Numbered from the stretch's first letter, positions 32,483 to 43,700 are shown. The stretch: 64,000 nucleotides of DNA from Larkinella insperata (GCF_026248825.1 NZ_CP110973.1:4299501-4363500), one strand, 5' to 3'. Translations and numbers: made by a program. The notes: generated by a model not told the origin, from the sequence alone.

Positions 32483-34504
32483 ATGCGTCTTGTTTATATT
32501 CTGAGTGTAAGTATTCTGTTTATCTGGGCAACCTTGCCCGCGAAGGCCCAGTTGCCAACCCGCATGCCGCAGTTTGGCGGTAACCGAATGGGGGCCAGCG
32601 GGCAGGCAACCAGCACGGGCAGTCAGGGAGGAAATTCCGGAGGACCAATCCTCGACGACTCGACCAAACTGATTTATGGGCCCACCACCACACGGTATTT
32701 TCTGGAAAGCGACGTACTGAACAACCGCAAAACGCTCATTCCGATTGATACAACGCTGGAAGACGTTCAGCGAACCAATTACCTCAGTCGCTATAACTAC
32801 TTGTATACGGATTTGGGCAACCTGGGAACTGCTTTGCGCTCCGTGTTCTACGCAACGCCGGCCATCGGTTCCCAGACTGGCCTGAATGCCTACACGCTCT
32901 ACGGTTATCAGACCCAGACGGTTCGGTATTTCGATACCCGCTCACCCTTCACCAATATGTATCTGGTGCTTGGAGGACGCGGTCAGAACATGGTAAATTT
33001 TGATTTCGCCCGAAACATCAATCCACGCTTGAATACCGGCTTTAACCTCCAGCGGATGACATCGGACGTGCAGTTTGTGGGGGGAAGTGGCAATGTAACG
33101 ACGACACCGCGGCTGGTGGAAAACTGGAATTTTGTGGTCCACGCCAACTACCGCTCCCGCACAAACAAGTACACCTTGCTGGCGCATTATAACAACCTCA
33201 ACCACCGTTCCGTTGATCAGGGGGGCATCACCGAACCCGCTAGTACCACCGCCAACGTCGCTGACCCTACCCTGGACCGCGACCCTATTCTGACGAATGC
33301 GAACTCCCACGAAAAGCGAAATGAGTTCCATCTTTATCAGCAGTACGTTCTCGACACGGCTTTTCAGGTTTATCAGACCCTCGATTTACGGGCGCAGAGC
33401 TACCGCTATACCGATACCGATCTGGCTCAAGGACTGGCGTTTCCCGAACCGTCGAATCCGGCCCGAAAACCGCTGTATCCCGATTTTGTGTACGACAGTG
33501 TCGAAACCCGCCAGACAACGCTGTTTCAGTCACTGGATAATCAGATTGGGCTGAAAGGCCAGTTTTCGTTTCGTCGGTCGGCGTTCAATTACCGGGCCTG
33601 GCTTCGAAACCGCCTTTACGGTCTGACGAATCAATACAATGCCGCCCGGCTTTTGCCGGATGAAAGCTACAAAAGCAGTCGGTTCGAAACCTACGTGGGG
33701 GGCTGGCTGGGCTATTATTTTCCCGACAGCCTGACGCGCGTTACGGCCGAAATGGAATACCTGTTGGGGCGCGACTTCCGGTTTCAGGGCCGAATCGAAA
33801 GCCGTTTTCTGGTGGGGGGATACGAAAGTATATTTGCCTCACCGACCTTGCTGCAGGAACGCTACATCAGCAACATCTACCAGTGGGACCACCTCAGCCG
33901 CTTGTCGTCGCAGTTCGGGTTACGCGGTACGCAACACATTTACGGCCTGCTGAATGTGCGGCTGGGGAAACTCAAGCTAAGTCCCAGCCTGGATTATTAC
34001 CTGCTGACCAATTACATTTATTTCGATACGCTGGCCATGCCGCGGCAACTCCCGGAGGCATTCAGTGTTTTCCGGACGGGGCTGGGGCTGGAGTTCCGGG
34101 CGGGCAAATTCAGGCTGCTGGGGCAGGGTTATCATACGCTGGTTTCGCGCGACGACGTGCTCCGGATTCCGCAGTTGTTTGCCAATGCGCAGGTGGAATA
34201 CGGTTTTCTGCTGTTCAAGAAACTGTACGTGCTCGTGGGGGTTCAGGCGCATTACAAATCCGCGTATTTTGCCGATCAGTACATGCCGCTCACCCAGCAA
34301 TACCACCTGCAGGACGAGGTTCGACTGGATGATTTCATTCTGGCTGAACCGTTTGCCAACTTCCGCATCAACCGGGTGCGGCTGTTTGTCAAGTTAGCCC
34401 ACGCCAACCAGGAGCTCTTGGGGCAGGTGTATTACAGCGCCCCGTATTTCCGAACCATCAGCCGTTCGTTTTCTTTTGGGGTACATTGGTTATTATTTGA
34501 TTAA
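32483..34504 (+). CDS. Putative porin (large Bacteroidota beta-barrel)
   Basis: 673 residues from ATG 32483, which gives a clean signal peptide ending LPAKAQ; the longer frame overlapping lpxK is rejected. After a Gly/Asn/Ser-rich N-terminal stretch the protein is all alternating strands with aromatic girdles (YQTQTVRYFDTRSPFTNMYLV as an example of strand pairs, FNPRLNTGFNL-like turns). It ends in FSFGVHWLLFD, a typical barrel C-terminal strand. It matches the family annotated simply as putative porin in Bacteroidota. Possibly cotranscribed with lpxK. Confidence 0.8.
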   Translation: MRLVYILSVSILFIWATLPAKAQLPTRMPQFGGNRMGASGQATSTGSQGGNSGGPILDDSTKLIYGPTTTRYFLESDVLNNRKTLIPIDTTLEDVQRTNYLSRYNYLYTDLGNLGTALRSVFYATPAIGSQTGLNAYTLYGYQTQTVRYFDTRSPFTNMYLVLGGRGQNMVNFDFARNINPRLNTGFNLQRMTSDVQFVGGSGNVTTTPRLVENWNFVVHANYRSRTNKYTLLAHYNNLNHRSVDQGGITEPASTTANVADPTLDRDPILTNANSHEKRNEFHLYQQYVLDTAFQVYQTLDLRAQSYRYTDTDLAQGLAFPEPSNPARKPLYPDFVYDSVETRQTTLFQSLDNQIGLKGQFSFRRSAFNYRAWLRNRLYGLTNQYNAARLLPDESYKSSRFETYVGGWLGYYFPDSLTRVTAEMEYLLGRDFRFQGRIESRFLVGGYESIFASPTLLQERYISNIYQWDHLSRLSSQFGLRGTQHIYGLLNVRLGKLKLSPSLDYYLLTNYIYFDTLAMPRQLPEAFSVFRTGLGLEFRAGKFRLLGQGYHTLVSRDDVLRIPQLFANAQVEYGFLLFKKLYVLVGVQAHYKSAYFADQYMPLTQQYHLQDEVRLDDFILAEPFANFRINRVRLFVKLAHANQELLGQVYYSAPYFRTISRSFSFGVHWLLFD

Positions 34505-34513
34505 ATTCGTACT

Positions 34514-35464
34514 GTGAAAACCCTGCACATCCTCAACGGCGACGCAACGGCCGAAGCCTTTGCCCAGTCAAACATCGTCCGGCCCTCCGATCCGTCCGAT
34601 GTCCTCATCTGGCGCGAAGCGCTGTCGGAAGGTCCGGTCAAGGCGGAAGGCCCCCTCGACGAATTCTGGGGCATCCGGCGGGCGTGGCTTTCCGTTTACG
34701 CCGGAGAACCGGCCGCGGACAGTTATGATCAGCAAGTGGTTCAGGAACTGAAAAAGCTGGCGAATTCGGCCGATTACGACGAAATTTACCTCTGGTTCGA
34801 GCACGATCTGTTCTGCCAGATCAACCTGGTTTTCTTACTGGCGCAACTGGCCCAGCAACCGCGAAAGGCCGCCAAAATCAAACAGGTATCAGTGGATTCG
34901 GTACCGGGCGAACCATTTTTCAAAGGCATGGGCCAACTGACCGGAGCCCAACTGGCGACCCTCTATTTGCAGGCCGAAGAACTAACTTCGCACGAGCTGG
35001 ATGCCGCGGCACGGGTTTGGCGGGCCTACGCCGGGCCGGATCCGATGGCGGTTCAGGACCTGCTGGGTGCGGATCTGGGGCGACTACGGTTTCTGAAAAC
35101 CGCGTTGACCTACCATTTGCAGCGGTTTCCGTTTACCAGCAACCACCTGAACCTGAACGAACACCTCCTGACGGCTATTCTGATGGAAGGCCCGCTGACC
35201 GAAGACCGGCTGATTGAGCGCTTCTTGCAACAGGACCGCGTTTATGGCATCACGGACCTGAGCGTTGCCGAATACATCCGGCAGTTGAACGGCAAACTCT
35301 GGGCGTATACCGACGAGGGGGTGAGTCTGACCGAAGCCGGGGCCGACATCATTTCCGGGCGTCGGCAGCTTAACCCGGTGGAACGCTGGCTGGGGGGCTT
35401 CTACCAGACCCCCGACTCACCCTATCGCTGGGATTCTGAACTGGAAAAACTGATTGAAGTGTGA
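34514..35464 (+). CDS. DUF1835 domain protein
   Basis: 316 residues with a GTG start. The N-terminal DUF1835 domain shows LHILNGDATAEAF, VLIWREALSEGPV and EIYLWFEHDLFCQINLVF. The C-terminal part (about 200-316) carries winged-helix-like segments (LTEDRLIERFL, GVSLTEAGADII). The family is widespread and its role unknown. The stop overlaps the GTG of the next gene (GTGA, 4 nt), so the two are coupled; a shared role with the MiaE-like enzyme is possible. Confidence 0.75.
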   Translation: MKTLHILNGDATAEAFAQSNIVRPSDPSDVLIWREALSEGPVKAEGPLDEFWGIRRAWLSVYAGEPAADSYDQQVVQELKKLANSADYDEIYLWFEHDLFCQINLVFLLAQLAQQPRKAAKIKQVSVDSVPGEPFFKGMGQLTGAQLATLYLQAEELTSHELDAAARVWRAYAGPDPMAVQDLLGADLGRLRFLKTALTYHLQRFPFTSNHLNLNEHLLTAILMEGPLTEDRLIERFLQQDRVYGITDLSVAEYIRQLNGKLWAYTDEGVSLTEAGADIISGRRQLNPVERWLGGFYQTPDSPYRWDSELEKLIEV

Positions 35465-36051
35465 TTACGACCTTAGGCTTAGAGCTTCCGTCCGATCCGC
35501 GTTGGGTCGATGTTGCCAAAATGAACCTGGGCGACATCCTGATCGATCACGCTTTTTGTGAACAGAAAGCCGCATCGTCGTGTATTTCGCTGATCGTGCA
35601 GTATCCCGAACACGAGAAACTGGTGGAGGTGCTGACGCCGGTGGTGGCCGAAGAATGGGGGCACTTTCAGCGTGTTTTGAAGGAACTTCGCAAACGGAAC
35701 ATTCCGTTGGGGAAACCGCGCAAAGACGAGTACGTGAATCAATTGCAGGCGATTCTGCGCAAGCCGAGCGATCGGAACGAGCAGTTGATGGAAAAGCTCC
35801 TGCTCAACGCCCTGATCGAAGCCCGCAGCGCCGAACGGTTTAAGCTGCTGTCGGAAAGCCTGACGGACGAATACCTGCAGAAGTTTTACCGCGAACTGAT
35901 GATTTCGGAAGCCGGGCATTACCGTAATTTTATTGAGCTGGCCGAAGAATACGTGCCGAAGGAGAAGGTCCGCAAACGCTGGAAGGAGTTTCTGGAAGCC
36001 GAAGCGGAAATTATGAAGACGATGGAAGTGCGGGCCGACCGGTTTCATTGA
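35461..36051 (+). CDS. miaE: MiaE-like tRNA-(ms2io6A)-hydroxylase
   Basis: 196 residues, GTG start. A di-iron four-helix protein; the ligand pattern is clear: HAFCEQKAASSCISL (first Glu), AEEWGHFQRVL (Glu-x-x-His), ALIEARSAERF (Glu) and SEAGHYRNF (Glu-x-x-His). MiaE hydroxylates the isopentenyl group of modified A37 in tRNA with O2. Assigned by family; the ms2i6A genes are not nearby. Confidence 0.8.
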   Translation: MITTLGLELPSDPRWVDVAKMNLGDILIDHAFCEQKAASSCISLIVQYPEHEKLVEVLTPVVAEEWGHFQRVLKELRKRNIPLGKPRKDEYVNQLQAILRKPSDRNEQLMEKLLLNALIEARSAERFKLLSESLTDEYLQKFYRELMISEAGHYRNFIELAEEYVPKEKVRKRWKEFLEAEAEIMKTMEVRADRFH

Positions 36052-36079
36052 GTCGGCATTACCCTATTAGTTTCGTAAA

Positions 36080-39037
36080 ATGTCATTTTTAAGCGAGGTT
36101 GCCCAGCACATTTTCCAGCGCCATCAAACGCGGATGGACAACGTGTGGGTAATTGTGCCGACGCGCCGGGCGGTTTCTATTTTTCAGCAACACCTCTGTG
36201 AGCAAACCGATACGCCATTTTTGTCGCCCCACGTGCTGGCCGTCGATGACTTCATCACCCAGAGCGCGGGCGTGCTGCTGATTGATCCGGTCAGTCTGCT
36301 GTTTGAATTATACGAAGTTTTCAAGGAAATCGATGCGTCGCTGGAATTCGGACGGTTTCTGAACTGGGCCAGCGTGCTTTTGACCGATTTCGACCGCATC
36401 GATCAGTACATGATTTCGCCCTCGGAGCTGTTTAGCTACCTGACGGCGGCCAAAGCCCTTGAGCGCTGGAAACTGGAAATCCCCGATGGCCGCCCGGCGA
36501 AACTCGAAACCGCCGGTACGCAGCGGTATTTCAAGCTATTCGAGAACCTCGAAACGGCGTATCAGGCCCTGCACGAACGGCTGCTGGCGAAAGGCTGGGC
36601 CTACCGGGGCATGGCCTACCGGCTGCTGGCCGAACAGATTGAGGAGAAAGTGCGCGATAATCCGGCTTATGAACAACTCTACTTCGTGGGATTCAACGCC
36701 CTGAGCCGGTCGGAGGAGCAAATCGTGAAAACGCTGGTGAAGGCGCAGAAGGCCGAAATGCTCTGGGATACCGACGCTTACTATATGCAGTCGAGACGGC
36801 AGGAAGCCGGTAAAATGCTGCGGACTTATAAAGCCGAAGGGTGGAGCGGCCCCTGGACCTGGGAGCAGAGCCTGCTGACGAATAAGCCCAAACATATTCA
36901 GGTCATTGGCGTTCCGAATGCCAGCATGCAGGCAAAAGTAGCCAGCCAGCTCTACCGGCAAAAGGCGGGTTCCGACCCGGACGGCGGCACCACGGCCTTG
37001 GTGCTGGGCGACGAAACGCTGCTGTTGCCCGTGCTCTATTCGCTCGGCGGACTAGTCACCGACCTGAACGTAACAATGGGGCTTTCGTTGCAGAATTCCC
37101 ACCTTTACACCCTGGTTGATGCCCTGTTCGAAATGCAGCGGACGGTGGTGGGCTTCCAGAAAAAAGATGGCAGCGGCACGGTTTTCATCCCCAAATTCCA
37201 CTACCGGCACGTCGTCAAAATCCTGAATCACCCGTTTGTCCGGCAGTACGAACGGGGGCGGTTGGCCGCGTTGACGGAAGACGCCCCCCGCATTGTCCAG
37301 AAGACGCTCACGGCCATCACGACCGATAACCTGGTGTATCTGGACGAGCGGCAACTGATTCAGATGGGCGAAAATGATCCACTGTTCGAGGTGCTGTTCC
37401 GCCGGTGGCCCGACGACAAACCGTTGGTGGTGATCCGGCAGTTTTACGCGCTGATCGACGTGCTGAAAGGCGTCTATGCCGAGCAGCAGGACGCCATCGA
37501 GGCCGAATACTTGTACCTGTTTCAAAACTTGCTGCGGCAACTGGAAACCACCCTCGAGCGCGAAGACCGCAACGAACTGGTGGATATCCGGAGCCTGAAG
37601 CAGTTTTTGTACGAACTGATTCGGCAGACCAGCATTCCGTTTGAAAGCGAGGGGGGGAGCGCCCTGCAGGTAATGGGGATGCTCGAAACCCGGGCGCTGG
37701 ATTTTGACCGGCTGATCATTCTGTCGGTGAACGAAGGGGTGCTGCCTCAGTCGCGTAAGCTGAATTCCCTGTTGCCCTTCGATGCCTGCACGGCCGTTGG
37801 CCTGCCGACTTACCAGGACCAGGAATCGGTGATGTCGTACCATTTTTACCGACTCCTGCAGCGGGCCAAGGAGGTTTCACTGCTTTACGTTACCTCCGCC
37901 GACGCCTACGGGACCAGCAAAGGCGAGAAAAGCCGGTTTATCCGCCAGCTTGAACACGAACTGGTTCCGACTTCGAAAGGAATGATAACCCTGAGTTACC
38001 CGACGGTGCGTTTTGGTCAGATGGCCGAGAAAAAGCCGTTGCTGGACGCGTACGATTCGCTCGACATTCCGAAAAGCGAAGCCATTCTGGAAAAACTGAG
38101 AAAGGAATTGGAGGGCCAATTCAACCCGGTCAAAAACCGCACGTTTGGCGGCATATACCCCACATTGCTGAACAATTTCCTGAGTTGTTCCCTGAAATAC
38201 TACTTCAGCCGGGTCATCAGCATGCAGGAGGATGAGGACGTCAGCGACGAAATGGACGCGGCTGAGTTTGGGCAGTGGATTCACAACACGCTCGAAATGC
38301 TCGACCAGCAGTACCGGATGACGGGCCAGGAAGTCAGCGCCGAAACCGTGACCACCACGCTGAAGCGCAATTACGAAGAGCAGTTTAAAAACCGCGTCAC
38401 CGAATCGGGCGTCAACCGTCTGCTGTACCGGATTGGCGAAGACCTGATGGTGCGTTTCAACGACTTGCAGACGGAACGGTACGGCCAAAATCTGGAAGTG
38501 CTGCAAACGGAAGAGGAATGGGACACGTTTCTGGACGTTGACACGGCTATTGGCCCCCTGCGCATCCGGATTGCCGGAAAAATTGACCGGGTTGAGCGGC
38601 TGCGGCAACCCGACGGCACGACGCTCATCCGGGTGGCCGACTATAAAACCGGCAAGGTGGAAGCCAAGGATGCCGACGTCAAAAGCATTGACCTGCTGCT
38701 GGCTGATTCGCAGAAAGACAAGGCCCGCCAGTTGTGGCTGTACCAGTACCTGGTTTACAAAAAAATGCTGCAAAACCGGGGCCTGCAGTTTGATAAGGAA
38801 TGGATCGACGGAACCAATACGCGGGTCGTGGCCGGTTTTTATTCCTTCCGCAACCTGGAGGGCGGTTTTCTGGAAAACAAACTTTATTTGGGGCCACCCG
38901 AAGAATTTGTACGGCAGACGGAAAATCACCTACGAAAAATTGTTGCAGACTTGTTTGATCCCGCCCGGCCATTCCAGAAAACGAGCGAAAAAAAGATTTG
39001 CGAATGGTGTGAATACCGGAAACTGTGCGGCCGTTGA
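36080..39037 (+). CDS. AddB-like PD-(D/E)XK nuclease with Fe-S staple
   Basis: 985 residues. The N-terminal part is a degenerate UvrD-like helicase fold (VWVIVPTRRAVSIFQQHL, LAVDDFITQSAG, FDRLIILSVNEGVLPQS). No convincing Walker A Gly-Lys is seen, as in AddB where it is inactive or altered. The C-terminal nuclease domain has Asp/Lys in IRVADYKTGKVE and the AddB iron-sulphur pattern: one Cys near residue 703 (LSCSLKYYF) and C974-x2-C977-x5-C983 at the very end. Such proteins pair with an AddA/RecB-like helicase to process DNA ends; no partner gene is adjacent. Confidence 0.8.
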   Translation: MSFLSEVAQHIFQRHQTRMDNVWVIVPTRRAVSIFQQHLCEQTDTPFLSPHVLAVDDFITQSAGVLLIDPVSLLFELYEVFKEIDASLEFGRFLNWASVLLTDFDRIDQYMISPSELFSYLTAAKALERWKLEIPDGRPAKLETAGTQRYFKLFENLETAYQALHERLLAKGWAYRGMAYRLLAEQIEEKVRDNPAYEQLYFVGFNALSRSEEQIVKTLVKAQKAEMLWDTDAYYMQSRRQEAGKMLRTYKAEGWSGPWTWEQSLLTNKPKHIQVIGVPNASMQAKVASQLYRQKAGSDPDGGTTALVLGDETLLLPVLYSLGGLVTDLNVTMGLSLQNSHLYTLVDALFEMQRTVVGFQKKDGSGTVFIPKFHYRHVVKILNHPFVRQYERGRLAALTEDAPRIVQKTLTAITTDNLVYLDERQLIQMGENDPLFEVLFRRWPDDKPLVVIRQFYALIDVLKGVYAEQQDAIEAEYLYLFQNLLRQLETTLEREDRNELVDIRSLKQFLYELIRQTSIPFESEGGSALQVMGMLETRALDFDRLIILSVNEGVLPQSRKLNSLLPFDACTAVGLPTYQDQESVMSYHFYRLLQRAKEVSLLYVTSADAYGTSKGEKSRFIRQLEHELVPTSKGMITLSYPTVRFGQMAEKKPLLDAYDSLDIPKSEAILEKLRKELEGQFNPVKNRTFGGIYPTLLNNFLSCSLKYYFSRVISMQEDEDVSDEMDAAEFGQWIHNTLEMLDQQYRMTGQEVSAETVTTTLKRNYEEQFKNRVTESGVNRLLYRIGEDLMVRFNDLQTERYGQNLEVLQTEEEWDTFLDVDTAIGPLRIRIAGKIDRVERLRQPDGTTLIRVADYKTGKVEAKDADVKSIDLLLADSQKDKARQLWLYQYLVYKKMLQNRGLQFDKEWIDGTNTRVVAGFYSFRNLEGGFLENKLYLGPPEEFVRQTENHLRKIVADLFDPARPFQKTSEKKICEWCEYRKLCGR

Positions 39038-39054
39038 GCCGCACAGTCGGCCGG

Positions 39055-39444
39055 TCAGTCCTCCCGTTTTCGCTGCAAAGTAGCCGGTTTTTCCTTCGAT
39101 GTTTCGTTGAGCAGCACGGCTTGCTGCAGGAGCGTCCGGATCAGTTCCTCGTTTACCTCGCCCGCCCGGACAACCAGCGAACGGACGGTCCGGCGCCCCC
39201 GGTTTTCGAGGACGTTTTGATCATCAGCCAGTTCGTAACCGCGTAGAAAACAGAGATCAACGGCCACCTCCGGACTCCGCAGCGGATTGAGGTAACATAA
39301 CTGTCCTTTATGCGAATAAAAGGGCACTCCCCAATTAATTTTCTCCTGAATACGAGGGGCTGCTTCCAGGATTAATCGGCGTATATGGTCTAATAGGCGA
39401 TGAATTTCGGGGTTTTGTCGATTTATGTATTCGTCAACTGTCAT
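39055..39444 (-). CDS. DUF1801 family protein
   Basis: 129 residues. The block HRLLDHIRRLILEAAPRIQEKINWGVPFYSHKG (seen as LLDHIRRLIL and the INWGVPFY strand), followed by VAVDLCFLRGYEL, matches the YdhG-like DUF1801 fold. Cytosolic, function unknown. It converges on the AddB-like gene, 17 nt apart. Confidence 0.75.
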   Translation of the reverse strand: MTVDEYINRQNPEIHRLLDHIRRLILEAAPRIQEKINWGVPFYSHKGQLCYLNPLRSPEVAVDLCFLRGYELADDQNVLENRGRRTVRSLVVRAGEVNEELIRTLLQQAVLLNETSKEKPATLQRKRED

Positions 39445-39569
39445 GGTTTGTTGTTATGCCGTAATTTCGGTGCTAAGTTAGCTGAAAAATCAAAATTCGA
39501 CAGTAGAGCGCTGCCGGACGTTACTTTCCCAATGGGCGTAATACCGCGCTCAGTTCAACATTTATTTCT

Positions 39570-40721
39570 GTGAAAAGGTGGATTGCAATTGGATTAGTGC
39601 TGCTGGTTGTTGGCGGCATTATTTATTACAACAAGTTCTACAAACAGCAGCCGGGGGGCAATCCGGGCGGCCGGGGTGGTGCCCAGGCTGGCGGTAGCCC
39701 CGGTGGGCGCGGTGCGGGTGGTCCAACATCGATCAACGTGTTTGTAGTGGCTTCGCAGAATTTGAAAGATGAAGTGGTGGCAACGGGTTCGCTTATTGCC
39801 GCCGAACAGGTCGATATTTACCCGGAAGTTTCGGGCCGGATTGTGCAGCTAAACATTCAGGAAGGGCGTTCCGTTAGCCAGGGAACCTTGCTGGTGAAGC
39901 TGTACGACGGTGATTTACAGGCCCAATTGCTGAAGTTGAAAGCCGTTGAGGAAAATAATCGTCGAACCGAAGAGCGTAACAAACAGTTACTCGATCGGGG
40001 TGGAATCAGCCAGCAGGAATACGACATTGCGTCCACGAATTTGAAGAGTGCCCTGGCTGATATTGAATTGACCAAAGCGTCCATTCGGCGGACGGAAATC
40101 CGGGCTCCGTTTTCCGGAACGATCGGTTTGCGGAACGTGAGTCTGGGCGCGGTGGTATCGCCGAATACGTTAATCGCGCGGTTGCAGCAAACCAGCTCGA
40201 TGAAGCTGGATTTTTCGGTTCCGGAAAAATACGGTCCGGCGGTCAAGATTGGCAGTACGATTTCGTTTATGATCGACGGTTCCGACAAAGTATTTAACGG
40301 TGCAGTGTACGCCATTGAACCCGGCGTGGAAGAAGCCACCCGGAATTTGCGGATTCGGGCGCGGGTTGCCAACAACTCCGCGAGTTTACGGCCCGGTACC
40401 TTTGCCAAAGTGAATCTGGTTATCAACACCACCGACGCGCTGGTGGTACCGACCCAGTCGGTGATTCCGCAAACCCGGGGTAGCCAGGTCGTTGTCATCG
40501 AAAACGGGAAAGCGGTTTTCAAGGATGTGAAAATCGGTCTACGGAATGCCAACGTGGTGGAAGTGACGCAGGGGTTGCAGCGGGGGGATTCCGTGGCGAC
40601 GACGGGTCTGATCTTTTTGCGGCCCGACTCCCCGGTTAAGGTGGCCAAAGTGGACAAGCTGACGGGGCAAAATGGACCTGCTACCGGGGGGGCGGCAGGA
40701 AATAGTGCAAGCATGAGATAA
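39570..40721 (+). CDS. RND efflux periplasmic adaptor (HlyD/AcrA type)
   Basis: 383 residues with a GTG start. N-terminal membrane anchor (IAIGLVLLVVGGIIYYNKF), a Gly-rich linker (about 29-55), lipoyl halves with VATGSLIAAEQVDIYPEVSGRIVQL (as VEAEVSG-like core), an alpha-hairpin (about 105-160), then EIRAPFSGTIGLRNVSLGAVV and beta-barrel and membrane-proximal domains. It joins the inner-membrane pump encoded 12 nt downstream to a TolC channel. No outer-membrane gene is in this operon. Confidence 0.88.
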   Translation: MKRWIAIGLVLLVVGGIIYYNKFYKQQPGGNPGGRGGAQAGGSPGGRGAGGPTSINVFVVASQNLKDEVVATGSLIAAEQVDIYPEVSGRIVQLNIQEGRSVSQGTLLVKLYDGDLQAQLLKLKAVEENNRRTEERNKQLLDRGGISQQEYDIASTNLKSALADIELTKASIRRTEIRAPFSGTIGLRNVSLGAVVSPNTLIARLQQTSSMKLDFSVPEKYGPAVKIGSTISFMIDGSDKVFNGAVYAIEPGVEEATRNLRIRARVANNSASLRPGTFAKVNLVINTTDALVVPTQSVIPQTRGSQVVVIENGKAVFKDVKIGLRNANVVEVTQGLQRGDSVATTGLIFLRPDSPVKVAKVDKLTGQNGPATGGAAGNSASMR

Positions 40722-40733
40722 CGAAAAAAATCG

Positions 40734-43700
40734 ATGAGTCTACCTTCCATAAGCCTGCGACGACCGGTTTTCGCCATGGTCATGTCGATCGTGATCATCC
40801 TGTTTGGGGTGATCGGTTTTACTTTTTTGGGCGTACGCGAATACCCGGCCATCGACCCGCCGATCATTTCGGTACGGACCAGTTACGTCGGGGCCAACCC
40901 GGATATTATCGAGTCGCAGATTACCGAGCCGATTGAAAAATCGCTCAACAGCATCGAAGGCATCCGGACGATTTCGTCGACCAGCGCCCTCGGCAGCAGC
41001 AACATCACCATCGAGTTTGACCTGGGTGCCGACCTGGAGCGGGCGGCTAACGACGTGCGCGACAAGGTATCGCAGGCCCAGCGGCAGCTTCCGCAGGATA
41101 TTGATGCCCCGCCGGTGGTGAGCAAGGCTGATGCCAACTCCGACCCCATTATTTTCATGCCCGTGCAGAGTTCAACCCGTAACCCGATGCAACTGTCGGA
41201 TTACGCCGAGAACGTGTTGCAGGAGCGTCTGCAAACGATTCCGGGCGTTAGCCAGGTTATGATTTACGGGCAGAAACGCCCCGCCATGCGGCTCTGGATC
41301 GATCCGGCCAAGCTCTCAGCCTACCGGTTGACTTCTCAGGATATTCAGGACGCCTTGACGCGCCAGAACGTCGAATTGCCGGGCGGTAAAATTTACGGGA
41401 ACAACACCGAGCTAACGGTGAAAGCGGCCGGACGGCTGGTTACCGAAGAAGATTTCAACAACCTGATTTTGCGGCAAACTTCCAACCAGATTATCCGTTT
41501 CAAGGATGTGGGCTACGCCGTGTTGGGACCGGAAAACGAAGAATCGGCGGCCAAACAGAACAACGCATCGGGGGTAATTCTGGTGATGATTCCCCAGCCC
41601 GGAGCCAACTACGTGGCCATTGCCGATGAATTTTACAAACGTTTGGAAGACATCCGGCGGGAACTGCCGCCCGACATCCGGATTCTGAACGGGATCGACC
41701 GGACCATTTTCATCCGGAAATCAATTGAAGAAGTAACCGAAACCATCGCCATCGCGTTTGTGCTGGTGGTCATCGTCATTTACTTGTTCTTCCGCGACTG
41801 GCTGATTTCCATCCGCCCGCTGATCGATATTCCCGTTTCCCTGATCGGGACGTTCTTTGTTATGTATATTTCTGGGTTCAGTGTCAATGTGTTAACGCTG
41901 CTTGGGATTGTACTGGCTACCGGTCTGGTGGTCGACGACGGGATTGTGGTTACGGAAAACATCTTCAAGAAGATTGAAGGCGGCATGGACATGAAACGGG
42001 CAGCCAAGGAAGGCTCCGAAGAAATTTTCTTCGCCGTTATTTCAACCTCGGCCACGCTGGCGATTGTGTTCCTGCCCGTAATCTTTTTGCAAGGGTTCAC
42101 CGGACGGCTTTTCCGGGAGTTTGGGGTAGTTGTCGCCAGCTCCGTTCTGATTTCGGCTTTTGTTTCACTGACCCTGACGCCGGTATTGAGCGTTAAGCTC
42201 GTCAGCAAGGACCACGGGAAAGGTTCCTGGTTTTACCGGAAAACCGAACCGTTTTATCAATGGCTCGATAATTCCTACCGATCGGCCCTGACGGATTTTA
42301 TGAAACGTCGGCGGTGGGCCTTTGCGCTGATTGCCGTTTGTCTCGCGCTGGTTTTTGGTCTGGGTTCCCAACTGAAGTCGGAGCTGGCTCCGCTGGAAGA
42401 CCGTGGACGGGTTCGGATTCCGATCACGGCCCCGGAAGGAACGAGCTACGAAGCGATGAGCCGCATTACAGACCGGGTGAACCAGTTTGTGCTGGATTCG
42501 GTACCGGAAATCAACTTTACGTTTAGTGTTATTGCCCCCGGTAACTCCGGGGCCGGCGCTGTCAACTCGGGCTTTGTGTCGCTCAACCTGGTCGATCCGA
42601 CCGAGCGGGAACGTTCACAACAGGAAATCACTGATTACCTGAGCAAAAACCTAAAAGGTTTTAGCGAAGCCCGGATGAACGCGACCCAGGAGCAAACCAT
42701 CCAGGTGGGCCGCGGTGGCGGTGGACTTCCCGTTCAGTTTGTCATTCAAAACCTGAATTTCCAGAAACTTCAGCAGGTGCTTCCCAAGTTCATGGACGAG
42801 GTTCAGAAAGACCCGACGTTCCAGGGCTTCGACGTAGACTTGAAATTTAACAAGCCCGAACTGAACCTGAGCATCGACCGCGAAAAAGCAACCAGCCTCG
42901 GGGTATCGGTACAGGACGTGGCGCAGACCCTGCAACTGGCGCTGAGTAACCGACGGCTGGCGTACTTCCTGATGAACGGGAAACAGTACCAGGTCATCGG
43001 GCAGGTATTACGTGACGACCGTGACGAACCCGTCGACCTGGCCTCGTTTTACGTCCGCAACAACGTTGGAGAACAGGTGCAACTCGACAACCTGGTGAAG
43101 TTCTCGGAAGTATCGAGTCCTCCGCAAGTGTATCACTACAACCGGTTTAAGTCCGCAACGGTCTCGGCCGGTCTGGCACCGGGCAAAACCATCGGCGACG
43201 GGGTGGAAGCCATGCAGGCCATTGCCGCCCGCACCCTGGACGATACCTTCCAGACGGCCCTGTCGGGTTCCTCGCGTGACTACGCCGAAAGTTCATCGAA
43301 CACGCTGTTTGCGTTCGTGCTGGCGCTGGTGTTGATCTACCTCATTCTGGCGGCTCAGTTTGAAAGCTTTACCGATCCGTTTATCATCATGTTAACGGTG
43401 CCGCTGGCGATTGCCGGAGCCGTGTTGTCGCTCTGGATGTTTAACCAGACGCTCAACATTTTCTCGCAGATCGGAATCATCATGCTGGTTGGTCTGGTTA
43501 CTAAAAACGGTATTTTGATCGTGGAGTTTGCCAATGAGAAGCGCAAGGAAGGCATGAGCAAGCTGGAAGCAGCCATTGAAGCTTCAGCGCTGCGGCTTCG
43601 CCCGATTCTGATGACCAGTTTGGTGACGGCCTTTGGCGCCCTGCCGATTGCGATGGGCCTCGGAGCCGCGGCCAAAAGCCGGATTCCGCTGGGGATCGTG

